Origin: an uncultured bacterium
GTDB lineage: Bacteria > Bacillota > Clostridia > Lachnospirales > Lachnospiraceae
Length of the DNA stretch: 60,727 bases
NCBI GenBank assembly: GCA_947381965.1
Contig: CANCXX010000027.1
Coordinates: 1 to 60,727, forward strand
Reading direction: 5' to 3'
In this document: positions 1 through 9,790 of the stretch, one piece after another
Layout: each line of letters opens with the position of its first letter
Numbering within the stretch: position 1 is the first letter of the stretch
Position numbers and translations under genes: made by a program
Notes under the pieces: model-generated
What the model was told of the DNA's origin: nothing
The model's input: the letters and a program-made list of their open reading frames with translations, nothing else
Databases searched by the model: none

Positions 1-196
1 AAAAAACTTTTTAAACATTTTTATTTTACCTATTGACATTTCTTAGCTGGACTATTCCAGTACCGTAATCTCCCTCTCTGGCGCCTTGTCCGGCAGAGCA
101 AATCCTGTCTGCTCCGCATCCAGTCTTTCCTCTGTGGCTCCTGTTCGGGCGATTACTGATTGTTTCCAGTACCGTAATCTCCCTCTCTGGCGCCCC
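1..196. repeat. Intergenic region with 31-bp direct repeat
   Basis: Two identical 31-bp copies lie at 55-85 and 164-194. Each begins TTCCAGTACCGTAATC and ends CTCTCTGGCGCC. The second copy ends two bases before the stop codon of the sensor kinase. The segment between the copies ends GCGATTACTGATTG, and a related arrangement (CGTAATCT then AGATTACTGATT) occurs at 22536-22597. A weaker relative may be present at 5255-5345. This is probably a short dispersed intergenic element. No gene is visible here. The partner response regulator of the kinase would be expected to the left of the window. Confidence 0.7.
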
Positions 197-1903
197 TCAC
201 ATTTCTTTTAAGAATCTTAAGGTGACTGTCAGGCCGTCCATGCTGCTCTTACTTAGAGTAAGGCCGCACTCCGGCCCGTACACTGCTTTCAGCCGTCTGT
301 TTACATTTCCAAGCCCCATGGATTTGTGAAAGTCCAGCTCGTCCGCCCGAAGAGCGGCGTTTTTTTCCTCCATCTCAGGCTCAGTCATTCCCCGTCCGTT
401 ATCTTCCACCAAAATCAGTATAAATTTCCCAATTTCTTTTACGGACAGGTTGATAATATTGTCATTTGCTTCCAGCCGTATCCCATATTCAAAATAGTTC
501 TCAAGCACTGGCTGAACCACAAATTTTATAATAGGAACCTGCAAAAAACTGTCCCCACAGCTTACTTTCCATATAAATTTGTCATGGTAACGGTATTCAA
601 AAAGTTCCATATACCGCTTTGCATAATGCAGCTCCTGGGCAAGGGTAATCACGTCCGCTTCCTTTAACTGGCTTTGAAACAGCGCAGCCATGCTGTAAAG
701 CATTCTTCCCACTTCCCGGTCTCCATTGCAGATCGCCTTCATCCGTATGGATTCCAGCGTGTTATATAAAAAGTGAGGGTTAATCTGACTCTGCAGAGCT
801 TCCATCTCCGCATTTTTCTGTTCAATTTCCGCCAGATAGCTCTTCTGGATATACAGATTCAAATCCTGACACATCAAATTAAAGTTATCTGCAATAATAT
901 CCAGCTCATCTCCCTTTTGGCGGAAAGCAATTCTAGTATTCAAATCCCCTTTTTTGACCCTCTCCATCCCCTCCACAATCTCTTCCAGCCTTTTCATTAT
1001 TTCCGCCAGATATAAAGTAATTCCTGCCTCTCCCACTCCGATCAGCAAAGCGCCGAGCGTTAAAATAATCAGCAGGTTCCAAAGAGGAATATTTGCTGCG
1101 TCTTTCTTTGACAGAATCGTCATAATCCAGTATGTGTCCGCCACCTCTTCCCTGGTATACGCGCTTTCTTCCCCATATAATGATTTGATGCCTTCCTCCG
1201 GATCCCAGGAAATGCTCTCATCCGATAAAAATACCGCCTCATTATGGCTGTTGCATACCACCATCTGAGCCTTATCGTAAAATGCAACTATATCATCAAA
1301 CCGTTGGCCGGAAAATCCCAGCTCTATCCAGCCCAAAGGCGCTAAGGTTACAGGATCCAGCAAATCCTTGCGGAAGCTAATGGCATCTTTTGGCTGTTCA
1401 CTGCTTATCATCTCCCTGTCCGTACCTTCCCCCTGCAGATTCTCCATTATCTCCCTGCGTCTTGTTCCGTCCGCTTCATAATAAGTCAAAACCTCCTGAG
1501 TCAGGCTGTAAAGCCGGATACTCTCCAACTGATTGTAGCTGCCAAACATAGAAGAAAAAAATCCCTCAATACCAGAATAAGCTACGGAAGCGCTGCTTCC
1601 GTAGCTGTCAAGTCTGAACTTCATATAGTCATCCACATCATCGGTTAAATAATGGCGCAGATCCTCCAGCTCATTATAAGAATTATACAAAACACTGTGA
1701 AAATAATCTGCATTCTGGGAGCACTGCAAAATATATTCCCTTGCCTCTGACCCCGCCATACGCATATATTCCAGATTGGTATCCTGCTCCTGCCTCCGGG
1801 AAGCTGATATGGAATAAGCTACCAAAAGCCCCACCACACAGATTAAAATTACTGTATAAAAAAACCGCAGCTTCTTATATAACTGTCTGGAATCTCTTTT
1901 CAT
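197..1903 (-). CDS. YesM-type sensor histidine kinase
   Basis: Membrane sensor kinase of the LytS/YesM class, which normally pairs with an AraC-type response regulator to control sugar genes. From the chosen start it is 568 aa. It has a transmembrane helix near residues 12-33, an extracellular sensor region of about 240 aa, a second helix near 273-300, a HAMP linker, and a His_kinase domain with the phospho-acceptor in NPHFLYN (His377). The ATPase domain shows DNGRGM at about 501 and GLGNVNRRL at about 530. The N box reads PVLENYFEYG, so the usual His is Tyr. The ATG at 1903 was chosen because GGGAGG sits six bases upstream. An in-frame GTG at 1981 is an alternative. It lies downstream of the GH85 and GH38 genes on the same strand, so it may sense N-glycan products (inference). 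Confidence 0.9.
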   Translation of the reverse strand: MKRDSRQLYKKLRFFYTVILICVVGLLVAYSISASRRQEQDTNLEYMRMAGSEAREYILQCSQNADYFHSVLYNSYNELEDLRHYLTDDVDDYMKFRLDSYGSSASVAYSGIEGFFSSMFGSYNQLESIRLYSLTQEVLTYYEADGTRRREIMENLQGEGTDREMISSEQPKDAISFRKDLLDPVTLAPLGWIELGFSGQRFDDIVAFYDKAQMVVCNSHNEAVFLSDESISWDPEEGIKSLYGEESAYTREEVADTYWIMTILSKKDAANIPLWNLLIILTLGALLIGVGEAGITLYLAEIMKRLEEIVEGMERVKKGDLNTRIAFRQKGDELDIIADNFNLMCQDLNLYIQKSYLAEIEQKNAEMEALQSQINPHFLYNTLESIRMKAICNGDREVGRMLYSMAALFQSQLKEADVITLAQELHYAKRYMELFEYRYHDKFIWKVSCGDSFLQVPIIKFVVQPVLENYFEYGIRLEANDNIINLSVKEIGKFILILVEDNGRGMTEPEMEEKNAALRADELDFHKSMGLGNVNRRLKAVYGPECGLTLSKSSMDGLTVTLRFLKEM

Positions 1904-2067
1904 GCCAGTCCTCCCATTTCTATATAGCCCTGTCAACTGCTGCCCAACCTGCCGCAGCCTCATATGCAGTCTGCCGCTCACACCACAATTCCCTGCAGCA
2001 GCTCTCCTGCCGTCCGGGTACTTGGGAATAGCCCCATCTCCATACTAATTCCATTCTTGCTCAACCC

Positions 2068-2095
2068 GCGAATTTGGGCGCAAGCACAAATTTGC
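2068..2095 (-). terminator. Hairpin after alpha-mannosidase
   Basis: The arms GCGAATTTG and CAAATTTGC are separated by ten bases. They lie 12 bases past the GH38 stop codon and before the kinase gene. There is no T-run, so this may be an mRNA-processing or attenuating hairpin rather than a strong terminator. Confidence 0.4.
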
Positions 2096-2106
2096 CTGTA
2101 AAAAAT

Positions 2107-5100
2107 TTATTTTTCACAGTACACTTCAAACAGCATGGTTATTATCTCATAGGGCTTTATGGTAAGTAAAATATCTTCCTTCTGTCTCCACTCCATAACG
2201 GGGCGCTCCCTTAAGTCACTTTGACAGTACCTTCTCCATGAAAATCCGGTGTTTACCTTAAGAGTGTTTCTCCCTCCCGTAAAATCGTGGAAACGGACAG
2301 CAATAAATTTTCCATCCTGGGTTTTCTTCACTGCATCCACCTCTACACACTCTTTATCAAAAGAAAGAAAACTTTCAAAGGGAAGTTTTGCCGCTCCTTT
2401 TACCGCTTCCAGCGGTTGATTCAGCGCACAGGCTGTCTGTACCGTCCGCCCCTTAACAAAATCTCCTTCATGAGGAAGCAGGGAATACGTAAATATATGC
2501 TCTCCCTGATCCTGACTGTGATCAGGGTACGTCGCAGTCTTAAGCAAGGTAATCCGCAGTACATTATCCTTTACATCATGTCCATACTTGCAGTCATTTA
2601 AAAGACTTACACCATAGCCATATTCAGAAAGATCTGCAAACCGGTGGGCAACTGTCTCAAATTTTGCCTGATCCCAGCTGGTATTCCAATGATTGGGACG
2701 GCGCACATTGCCGTACTGGACATCAAAGGTTCCATACGTAGTGCGGACATCCACAGGAAACGCTGCCTTAAAAAGCTGATGGGTTTCATGACATTCCATT
2801 TTTGTTTTAAAGTCAATTCTTCTGTCCTGTCCATATAAAACCATATCCTGACTTATCTTAGAATGTCTGTAGTTCCATTCCATATGAATGACAAGACGCA
2901 AAGCCCCCTGCCTGGTTACTTCAAAAGCAGTCAAATCTGTAATTTCCCTCATTTTCTGCTGATAAAAAATATCAATATCCCAGGCGTCATTGTTAAGCGG
3001 CTTATCCTCAAAAACCTGCAGCACATTTGCCCTCTGTCCGGCCGGAATTACTTCCCGCTTTGCCTCCTTATCGTAAAGCCGGATCATCTGTCCGTAATCA
3101 TTCAGCACAATGGTGTAAAAAGGCGTCTCAAATTTACGGTTATCTGCCAAAAATACTTCTTTTTCCGCCTCTGCCTGCCCCTTTTCAACTATCACCTGTA
3201 CCCATCCCATAGAGGGCACATCCTTTACCACAGCAAAAAGTCCTTCTGCGCTCTGCTGTACCATAAGCCTGCTTCCGTCCATAAGCCTTGCGCCGGTTCC
3301 GTTCTTTTCCGGTAAAAAGACCATTCCGTCCAGATTAAAGCCGCTGTCATTAAAAATAGTATACACTTGCTCCTTTTCCTCAATCGCGCAGGAAAGGAAA
3401 TCTTCCTCCACTTCTTTCCCGATTTTTTCAATCAGCGCATAATCCTTTTTACAATCCTCATAAACCTCAAAAATGGCAGAACCGGGAATAATATCGTGAA
3501 ACTGGTTTGTCAGCAGATGCTTCCACCCTTCTGTCAACTGCTCCTGCCTCGCTTCCTTTAAGTCTCCGCCCAAAAGCAATGCTTTCATTACGGCAAACCA
3601 CTCAGCCTTCCGGTAAAGCAGCTCCATTTTCCGATTCATACGCTTGTTATAGCCATGGCTGGTATAGGTTCCCCGGTGATATTCCAGATATAACTCCCCA
3701 TCCCAGGTATTTACAAAGCTGTCCGTATTTTCCACATTTTCCTTCAGTTTTTCAAAATAAGCGCCGGCAGTGGATGTTTTCAGATTAGGCATTCCCGGCA
3801 CCTTGTCAATTCTGCGGCGTCTCTCCAGCATATCACGGGTAACGCCTCCGCCTCCGTCCCCAAAACCATAGGAAATCAGTAAATCCTGATTCATGTCCTT
3901 TTCACTGTAGGTATCCCATACCCCTTTCACCGTTTTGGGGATCAGCTCTCCATTATAGGTGTAAAACCAGCTTCCCGGCTGGCTGTCCACTGTAGGTGTG
4001 GTGATAAAGTGAGTAAGCACCTGGCTTCCGTCTATCCCTTTCCAGTAAAAGGTGTCATGGGGCATCCGGTTATACTGGTTCCAGCTTATCTTCGTGGTCA
4101 TAAACATATCAATGCCGGACTTTTTTAAAATCTGAGGCAGCGCCCAGGAATAGCCAAACACATCTGGCAGCCACAAATAATGAACATCTTTTCCAAACTC
4201 TTCCTTTATAAACTGACTTCCAATTAAAATCTGGCGTGTCAGGGATTCCCCGCTGGTGAGATTACAGTCTGCTTCCACCCACATTGCACCGTCCGCTTCC
4301 CAGCGGTTTTGTGCTATACGCTCCTTAATGGCTTCATACAATTCCGGGAAATCTTCTTTTATATAAGCATATAACTGAGGCTGGGTTTGCAGGAAAACAT
4401 ATTCCGGGAACAGCTCCATCAGCCGCATAACTGTAGAAAAAGAACGGGAACATTTTTCTCTGGTGTGCTTTAGCCGCCATAGCCATGCAGTGTCAATGTG
4501 CGTATGGCCAACCGCATACACATTCACATCTGAATGTTTTCCCATTTTTTCTATTTTTTCATTTAGCAGTTCGTCTGCCTGCGCTACCGACTGGTAAAAC
4601 TCATCACTTCCCGGCTCCGACCAGTCAATGCAGTGCATTGCTCTGTCAAGATTTGCCAAAAGGCTGTGCCGTAACGGGTCGTTTTCATCTAACTGGGCTA
4701 TGGTTTTTAGCACAACATCGGCCATAAAGTACAAATCATCGGTCTTTTCATCCAGCCATCCTATCCACGCCCATTTCAGCTTATGCTCCATTTCCTTCGG
4801 CTCCCCGCCGCCCTCCAAACCGGACCAAAGCCGGAAAGTAAGACTTACGGACCTGCCGCACACCGGGCTTTCAAAAAATACCTCTTTGTGGTTGCGGTCC
4901 ACTCCCTGATAGGGCTTTCCATCCAGATAAAGCATGGATTCAAAGCCAGAGTTATTCCCTTCTCCGGTCATACCAAAGTCAAATACCCCCAATACCTTTC
5001 TTCCGACTCTTTCATCAGGTATCTGCACATCCATATGGAGCCAGAGATATTTGTCTCTTCCCCTCCACACATCTCCCAGACCCAGTTCTTCCCAGCCCTC

Positions 5101-5241
5101 GAAAGATACAGGCACAGCCGGGGCTGCCTTTCCCTGGGTATCTTCACACACCATAAAATGTTCCGTTACTTTTCCGTCCCTGTAACGGAACTTCTCTAAT
5201 TCCTTTACCCGGCATTCCAGTTTGTTGTAAGTTAAAAACAT
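2107..5241 (-). CDS. GH38 alpha-mannosidase
   Basis: Cytoplasmic class II alpha-mannosidase that hydrolyses alpha-mannosyl linkages from N-glycans or oligomannose. The 1044-aa length is normal for bacterial GH38. Zinc-site residues appear in GHTHIDTAWLW (His246, His248 and Asp250 region). The nucleophile Asp360 is in WLPDVFGYS, and a further conserved motif is FHDIIPGSA. There is no signal peptide, so substrate must be imported. AGGAGG lies five bases before the ATG. The gene is downstream of the GH85 lipoprotein on the same strand, a pairing expected for N-glycan use: the endoglycosidase releases the glycan outside and the mannosidase trims it inside. The specific linkage (alpha-1,2, 1,3 or 1,6) cannot be read from sequence. 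Confidence 0.93.
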   Translation of the reverse strand: MFLTYNKLECRVKELEKFRYRDGKVTEHFMVCEDTQGKAAPAVPVSFEGWEELGLGDVWRGRDKYLWLHMDVQIPDERVGRKVLGVFDFGMTGEGNNSGFESMLYLDGKPYQGVDRNHKEVFFESPVCGRSVSLTFRLWSGLEGGGEPKEMEHKLKWAWIGWLDEKTDDLYFMADVVLKTIAQLDENDPLRHSLLANLDRAMHCIDWSEPGSDEFYQSVAQADELLNEKIEKMGKHSDVNVYAVGHTHIDTAWLWRLKHTREKCSRSFSTVMRLMELFPEYVFLQTQPQLYAYIKEDFPELYEAIKERIAQNRWEADGAMWVEADCNLTSGESLTRQILIGSQFIKEEFGKDVHYLWLPDVFGYSWALPQILKKSGIDMFMTTKISWNQYNRMPHDTFYWKGIDGSQVLTHFITTPTVDSQPGSWFYTYNGELIPKTVKGVWDTYSEKDMNQDLLISYGFGDGGGGVTRDMLERRRRIDKVPGMPNLKTSTAGAYFEKLKENVENTDSFVNTWDGELYLEYHRGTYTSHGYNKRMNRKMELLYRKAEWFAVMKALLLGGDLKEARQEQLTEGWKHLLTNQFHDIIPGSAIFEVYEDCKKDYALIEKIGKEVEEDFLSCAIEEKEQVYTIFNDSGFNLDGMVFLPEKNGTGARLMDGSRLMVQQSAEGLFAVVKDVPSMGWVQVIVEKGQAEAEKEVFLADNRKFETPFYTIVLNDYGQMIRLYDKEAKREVIPAGQRANVLQVFEDKPLNNDAWDIDIFYQQKMREITDLTAFEVTRQGALRLVIHMEWNYRHSKISQDMVLYGQDRRIDFKTKMECHETHQLFKAAFPVDVRTTYGTFDVQYGNVRRPNHWNTSWDQAKFETVAHRFADLSEYGYGVSLLNDCKYGHDVKDNVLRITLLKTATYPDHSQDQGEHIFTYSLLPHEGDFVKGRTVQTACALNQPLEAVKGAAKLPFESFLSFDKECVEVDAVKKTQDGKFIAVRFHDFTGGRNTLKVNTGFSWRRYCQSDLRERPVMEWRQKEDILLTIKPYEIITMLFEVYCEK

Positions 5242-5565
5242 TGTTCCTCCTATTCCAGTACCGCATCCCTTTCAAGTACCAATGCTCTTTTCTCCGGGCA
5301 CCTGTGCGGGCGGCGGCTGATTTTCCTGTATCGCTTCCGCTGCCTTCATTTGGCAGCTCTTTACTTTTATCCTATAATATTTAAGAAAAAGGAACAACTA
5401 TTAAAATTCTATTTTTGCTTGCTAAATAATATTTATAGGAAACAGCAAGTCTGCCGTTTCCCATATCTTAAAATGCAGTAAACGCCATAAAGGTTTCCCT
5501 ATGGCGTTTACTATAACCTATTTTATTTTCCGGCCTGACGCCGCAATTCTTTTTTGGTCAGTTGT
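5242..5565. other. 324-bp intergenic region, GH85 to GH38
   Basis: It contains the GH85 terminator (5477-5512) on the right and a GC-rich stretch, 5255-5345, that weakly resembles the dispersed elements at 61-164 and 22536-22597. AT-rich sequence at 5360-5440 (TATTATAGGATAAAAG on the minus strand) could hold a promoter for the mannosidase. No ORF with a ribosome-binding site was found. Confidence 0.45.
5477..5512 (-). terminator. Terminator after GH85 gene
   Basis: A perfect 13-bp inverted repeat, AGTAAACGCCATA and TATGGCGTTTACT, around a ten-base loop, 54 bases past the GH85 stop. It suggests the GH38 gene is transcribed separately or by read-through. Confidence 0.7.
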
Positions 5566-8466
5566 TTACTCCGCCGTGCCGTCCATACCATAAACTTCAA
5601 TTTCGTAAATACGTGCGGCTGTGTCAGAACCTTGCGTCGGTTTTACAACTGATACTTTCACATATCTTGCATTTACCGGCGCAAAAGTATCTTTTGTCAC
5701 ATCCAGCGTGTTCCTTGTAACGCTTTTCACTTCCGTAAATGTAGCTCCGTCTTCGCTGACCAGAATTACATAGCTCTTGGTATTCATATCCGGCGATTCC
5801 CCGCCTGCCTGTGCATGGGAAATATTAACGCCGCTTACAGTCTTTATACCGCCAAGGTCAATTGTAATTTCATGAGGAGGTGTCCCTGTTGCACACCACT
5901 TTTTCGTTACATCTCCATCCACTGCAAACTCCGGCGCTTCATTGGAATTAACAAAAGCGGTTGCCTCTGTGGGCATTCCCTGTGACAGCAGTGTCAGTTC
6001 TTCCCCTGCGCTTTCTGTTACCACAATATAGCCTTCTACTGCCTTTTCCGCTTCTCCTTCCCCATTCTTTGCCTTCATGGTCACACCATAAACACCTGCC
6101 TGCCCATAGGTAACGGTTGGTGATGCTTCTGTGGAAGATGCAGGTTCTCCGCCTTCAAAGGTCCACTCTACTTCTGTGGTGTTCTGGGAAGCAAGGCTTT
6201 CAAACTTCACTGCCATACCAGGAGCCACTAAGGTTCTGTCCGCAGTAAAATCTGATTTTGGCAGACTGTTGTTTGGCCAGTCCATAGTAACTTCCCCGCC
6301 CTTTCCTTCTACCAGCCCTTTGTTTACCGGAATCACCTGAAAGTTTGATTTATTCGTATCATCTGTTCTTGGCAGAGTATTAATATAGAAGCATGTGTTA
6401 TTGGTAACCCCAAGCAGCGATTTCGTGCCGTCCTGGTTGATGCGGAACACTTCATAGTAATCCGCCGGTGTGTCCACGCTAAAGGAAAGCCTTACCCCTG
6501 CTAAAAGCGCATCCTCGTCAAACTCACTTCCATCCACCTTTACATCAGATACTGTGCTTACAGGCACAGATTCCATATCACCGATGGATATGTTTCCAAG
6601 CAGCAGTTCATAAGCATCATCCGCTGTGTCAGAAACAATACTGTAAGAGATTGCCGTCACTGTCTTTCCCACAGCTCCGGAAATATCGTAATTTATTGTC
6701 GTCCAGTCGGCGCCTGCCTTTGCATCTCCTTCAATTGTAAGCTCCGAACCGTCCTCCAAAGTAAGAACCAGCGTAAGCGCTGTGGGATGTAACGCTTTTG
6801 CGGTTGTTGTAAATGCAGTTCCATCCGTTATCGGAAGCAGCGCACTGTAAAGCTTGATTTTAGTAGCTGATCCGGCATCCATTTTTCCAAACAGACGCAG
6901 ACTGTTTCCTCCATAGTAGGCGTCCGCCATATAAAAACTGGGTGTCAGGCTGTTGCCACCCTCGTTCTCCATTATCCAGCGGTAAGTAGGCAGTACATCC
7001 GCAAGACTTCTGTTGTTCCAGTCCATGGATGAAGCTTTTTCCCCTTTGATAAAGAAATTATATCCATTGCCTACATTAAAGTTTGTGGTAAAAGGCAGGG
7101 AAGTAAGCGCCGTTCTTTCCACAACATACCTTGAAACGCCTCTCCAGGCAGTAGGGTCCGTATATTCTATTTCCGCCGAAGGATCCCCTTTGCCATTTAC
7201 CCACATGACATTTTCCTTCTTTTCCATATCAATGGGATCGCTGGAGGCCTGCCATGCCCAGCTTGGACAATAAAGTCCCAAAGAGGTATACGTTCCGCCT
7301 TCCGGATTTTCAAATAAATCCCATCTCTCTGCTGTCATATATCCGTTTGCCTGTACGTCCATCCCCGCATAAAGAGAATAGGGATTCACGCCTGCTTCTC
7401 CAGCCAGCTGTGCGGAACTCTTTAAAAGCTCCTGGTCTGCCAGTTTCTCCGTGGTCCACCAGAAGTTCAGGAACATATCATCCGCCACAGCCTTTCCTTC
7501 TTCGTCCACCATAAAAGCAAGGTTTTCTTCTGTCAGGGCATTCTGCCAGTCCATCTCCCCTGAAACAGTCATGGAATCATAATACACCAGTTCCAAGTGG
7601 GGATATTCCGATTTGAAAGACTTAATAAACTCCTGCATCAAATCCGCATGGTTCTTTGTGAGCTTTCCGTTTTCATCCTCTTCTGTCTCCTGGTTAATGA
7701 ACCATCCGTCAAAACCATAAGTATCGGCAACCTCCGCCAGCTTTGCCGCTATAGGGAAAGAGCCGTCCTCGTCCTTTTGAAGGAAGGTATCCAGCCATTC
7801 CAGTTTTCCTCCGTGAGCTGCCTGGGGGAAAAAGCATGTTCCAATAACCTTTACCCCATTTTTATGGGCCATATCTGTTACATCCGGGCTGGGCGCCACA
7901 ATCAGCCCTTCCCCTGAAGAACCGCCCCAGTAAACCAACAGGTCTACATATTGCAGATAACCAAAAGTGTTGCTCTTAAATTTGTTCAGTCCATGAGGGG
8001 AATTGCCGCTGGTGCTGCTGTTCATAATGGAAATTGCCATCACCTGCGTATCCCTGTTTTGCGTACTGTTAACCGTCTGAAGCTTTTCCCTATCCGCCCT
8101 CTTTGCAAGAGGTACCGTGCTTATATTGTAAGCAAGGTCCGGGTCCTCCTCCGCATTCCAGTCAAGAAGCTGCTGGGGAAACCAGTAAGACGACTCCGGC
8201 TGGTCATTCATGACCACCTCTTCATTTTCGTTTTCCTCCGTTGGCAGGTAATTGGAAGCGCTCTCCTCCCCACCAGACGTCTCCTCATCCGGTGCCTGCG
8301 TCTCCTGCTCCGTACTTTCCTGATTTTCCTCCGTTCCTGCCTCTTCTGTCGGCTGAGTTACGGTTTCCTGGGGCTTCTGACAGGCGCTAAGTCCCAGAAC
8401 CATTGCCGCCGCCATGAAACCGGCTATTCCCCGTCGCAGCGGCAGGCTTAACTTATGCAATTTCAT
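5566..8466 (-). CDS. GH85 endo-beta-N-acetylglucosaminidase lipoprotein
   Basis: Surface enzyme that cleaves the GlcNAc-beta-1,4-GlcNAc core of N-glycans, leaving one GlcNAc on the protein. It is 966 aa. A lipoprotein signal ends LGLSAC with Cys29, followed by an acidic Glu/Thr-rich linker to about residue 90. The GH85 barrel (about 95-470) has GFDGWFINQET, with Asn258 and Glu260 matching the substrate-assisted catalytic pair of the family. A galactose-binding-like beta domain, a PKD-like domain (VEWTFEGGEPASSTEASPTVTYG) and a C-terminal F5/8 type C (discoidin) domain, about 825-966, follow and probably bind glycans. GGGAGG precedes the ATG. It is probably anchored to the outer face of the membrane, upstream of the mannosidase. 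Confidence 0.93.
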   Translation of the reverse strand: MKLHKLSLPLRRGIAGFMAAAMVLGLSACQKPQETVTQPTEEAGTEENQESTEQETQAPDEETSGGEESASNYLPTEENENEEVVMNDQPESSYWFPQQLLDWNAEEDPDLAYNISTVPLAKRADREKLQTVNSTQNRDTQVMAISIMNSSTSGNSPHGLNKFKSNTFGYLQYVDLLVYWGGSSGEGLIVAPSPDVTDMAHKNGVKVIGTCFFPQAAHGGKLEWLDTFLQKDEDGSFPIAAKLAEVADTYGFDGWFINQETEEDENGKLTKNHADLMQEFIKSFKSEYPHLELVYYDSMTVSGEMDWQNALTEENLAFMVDEEGKAVADDMFLNFWWTTEKLADQELLKSSAQLAGEAGVNPYSLYAGMDVQANGYMTAERWDLFENPEGGTYTSLGLYCPSWAWQASSDPIDMEKKENVMWVNGKGDPSAEIEYTDPTAWRGVSRYVVERTALTSLPFTTNFNVGNGYNFFIKGEKASSMDWNNRSLADVLPTYRWIMENEGGNSLTPSFYMADAYYGGNSLRLFGKMDAGSATKIKLYSALLPITDGTAFTTTAKALHPTALTLVLTLEDGSELTIEGDAKAGADWTTINYDISGAVGKTVTAISYSIVSDTADDAYELLLGNISIGDMESVPVSTVSDVKVDGSEFDEDALLAGVRLSFSVDTPADYYEVFRINQDGTKSLLGVTNNTCFYINTLPRTDDTNKSNFQVIPVNKGLVEGKGGEVTMDWPNNSLPKSDFTADRTLVAPGMAVKFESLASQNTTEVEWTFEGGEPASSTEASPTVTYGQAGVYGVTMKAKNGEGEAEKAVEGYIVVTESAGEELTLLSQGMPTEATAFVNSNEAPEFAVDGDVTKKWCATGTPPHEITIDLGGIKTVSGVNISHAQAGGESPDMNTKSYVILVSEDGATFTEVKSVTRNTLDVTKDTFAPVNARYVKVSVVKPTQGSDTAARIYEIEVYGMDGTAE

Positions 8467-8880
8467 TTACGCATCCTCCCTTCCTTTTGCGTTAAAAGAA
8501 CTGACTGACAATTCCTAAACGCTTCTACACAAAAGGTAACACGTAAATTTGCATAAAGATAGTGGAGAATTTCTGAATTACTTGTACATATTTTACATTC
8601 CTTCTCCAAACCACCAATACACCCTGACCGTTTTTTAACTTAATATAACTTTATTTTTTATATTCTTTTCTATATTTCACCCTTTGTCAATAAACGAAAT
8701 CCCCCTCCTGTTCTTTATACGTCAAATATTGCAGTAGATATTCTGTTTGCAAAAGCATTCCATATGGCTATGGGTCGATTTATGTCGAAAAAAACATACC
8801 ATTGTAATCCCTTTTGCATATAATTTACTGTGATGAAATGTGTCATTGCTCAATATCAAAAGTAAATAAGGAAGTGTAAA
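8467..8880. promoter_or_regulatory. Divergent promoter region, GH85 / collagen-like gene
   Basis: A 414-bp AT-rich spacer between divergent genes. On the minus strand TTGACA (8685-8690) is a candidate -35 for the GH85 gene, with AAGAAT/AATATA-like -10 options about 17-20 bases downstream. On the plus strand GCATATAATTTA (about 8817-8828) lies about 55 bases before the collagen-like gene and resembles a sporulation sigma-factor -10 (CATA-N3-TA), which would fit a spore-surface protein. These assignments are tentative. No ORF in the spacer is convincing. Confidence 0.4.
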
Positions 8881-9750
8881 GTGAATAATTTTAATATGAA
8901 CCAAATGTTTGGTCCGCCAAATCTGTTCGGCATGAGGGGGCCTAACAGGAACTGTAATCAAAACATGCCACAGCATTCCTCTGATGATATGTCTGATAAA
9001 AGCAGTAAGGTATCGCCGGCTTTTCAATATGCGGACTCTGCGGAAGCAGAATATAATGCCTCTTGCTATTGTGACCCAGGGCTAATGGAATCGAGGGAAA
9101 TGTCGATGCAGTCTGACAGTTATTTTGAACGCAGGGAGCCCTGGGTATCAGGTTGTCCCGGAGAACGCGGGGAACCGGGTCCTATGGGACCAAGAGGAGA
9201 ACCGGGGCCCCCAGGCTGTCCCGGAGAACGCGGAGAAACCGGGCCCCAGGGGGTTACAGGTCCTCAGGGGCCACAGGGAGCTACAGGTCCTATGGGGCCG
9301 AGAGGCGATCCGGGACCACGCGGTCCGGCGGGACCATCCGGTTACCCGCAAAACAGTGTTTTTGCAACATTTTCGGGTCAGAAGATAATTATGCCGGAAG
9401 ACACCAATCTTCCATTTAAAACAGAGATACCGGATATTACCCAAAACATTTCTCTTCGCAATAGCTGCTCAATTGCGCTGACACCGGGATATTATGCCGT
9501 TAATTATTATGTATCCGCATCAATGAAAAGGCATGGTTTCATAAGCATTACGCCTATATTTAATAACTGCGAGCAGTCTTTGTACAGAGCATATGGGGAA
9601 ACGTCTAAGAAAAAGGAAATGCTGACACTGTCAAGATATTTTATTGCCAGCATTCCCTCTGAAACCTTGCTGTTTTTTGTATGGCGAAGCTCGGCAGGGG
9701 CTTCCAGGGTTAATGTGAATTTGAGCATAGAAAAACTATACAGGCAGTAG
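8881..9750 (+). CDS. Collagen-like surface/exosporium protein (BclA type)
   Basis: A 289-aa protein with a non-repetitive Met/Asn/Ser-rich N terminus (1-90), a short collagen-like Gly-X-Y tract (about 91-156, [16 protein letters not shown] and similar), and a globular beta-rich C terminus of about 130 aa like the C1q/TNF-like trimerising heads of BclA proteins. There is no signal peptide, as in exosporium proteins deposited from the mother cell. The start is GTG, with AAGGAAG six bases upstream. It lies directly upstream of a glycosyltransferase and a second, longer collagen-like gene, consistent with a glycosylated spore-surface or cell-surface fibre. The spore location is inference from family resemblance. 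Confidence 0.85.
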   Translation: MNNFNMNQMFGPPNLFGMRGPNRNCNQNMPQHSSDDMSDKSSKVSPAFQYADSAEAEYNASCYCDPGLMESREMSMQSDSYFERREPWVSGCPGERGEPGPMGPRGEPGPPGCPGERGETGPQGVTGPQGPQGATGPMGPRGDPGPRGPAGPSGYPQNSVFATFSGQKIIMPEDTNLPFKTEIPDITQNISLRNSCSIALTPGYYAVNYYVSASMKRHGFISITPIFNNCEQSLYRAYGETSKKKEMLTLSRYFIASIPSETLLFFVWRSSAGASRVNVNLSIEKLYRQ

Positions 9751-9790
9751 AGCGGGGAGATTTTGAAAGAAAAAAGAAAAGAGGGAGCAT

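Noticed and set aside
8722-9027. 101-aa minus-strand ORF overlapping the first collagen gene
   Set aside because: No ribosome-binding site, overlaps a well-supported gene, and the sequence looks like an antisense translation.
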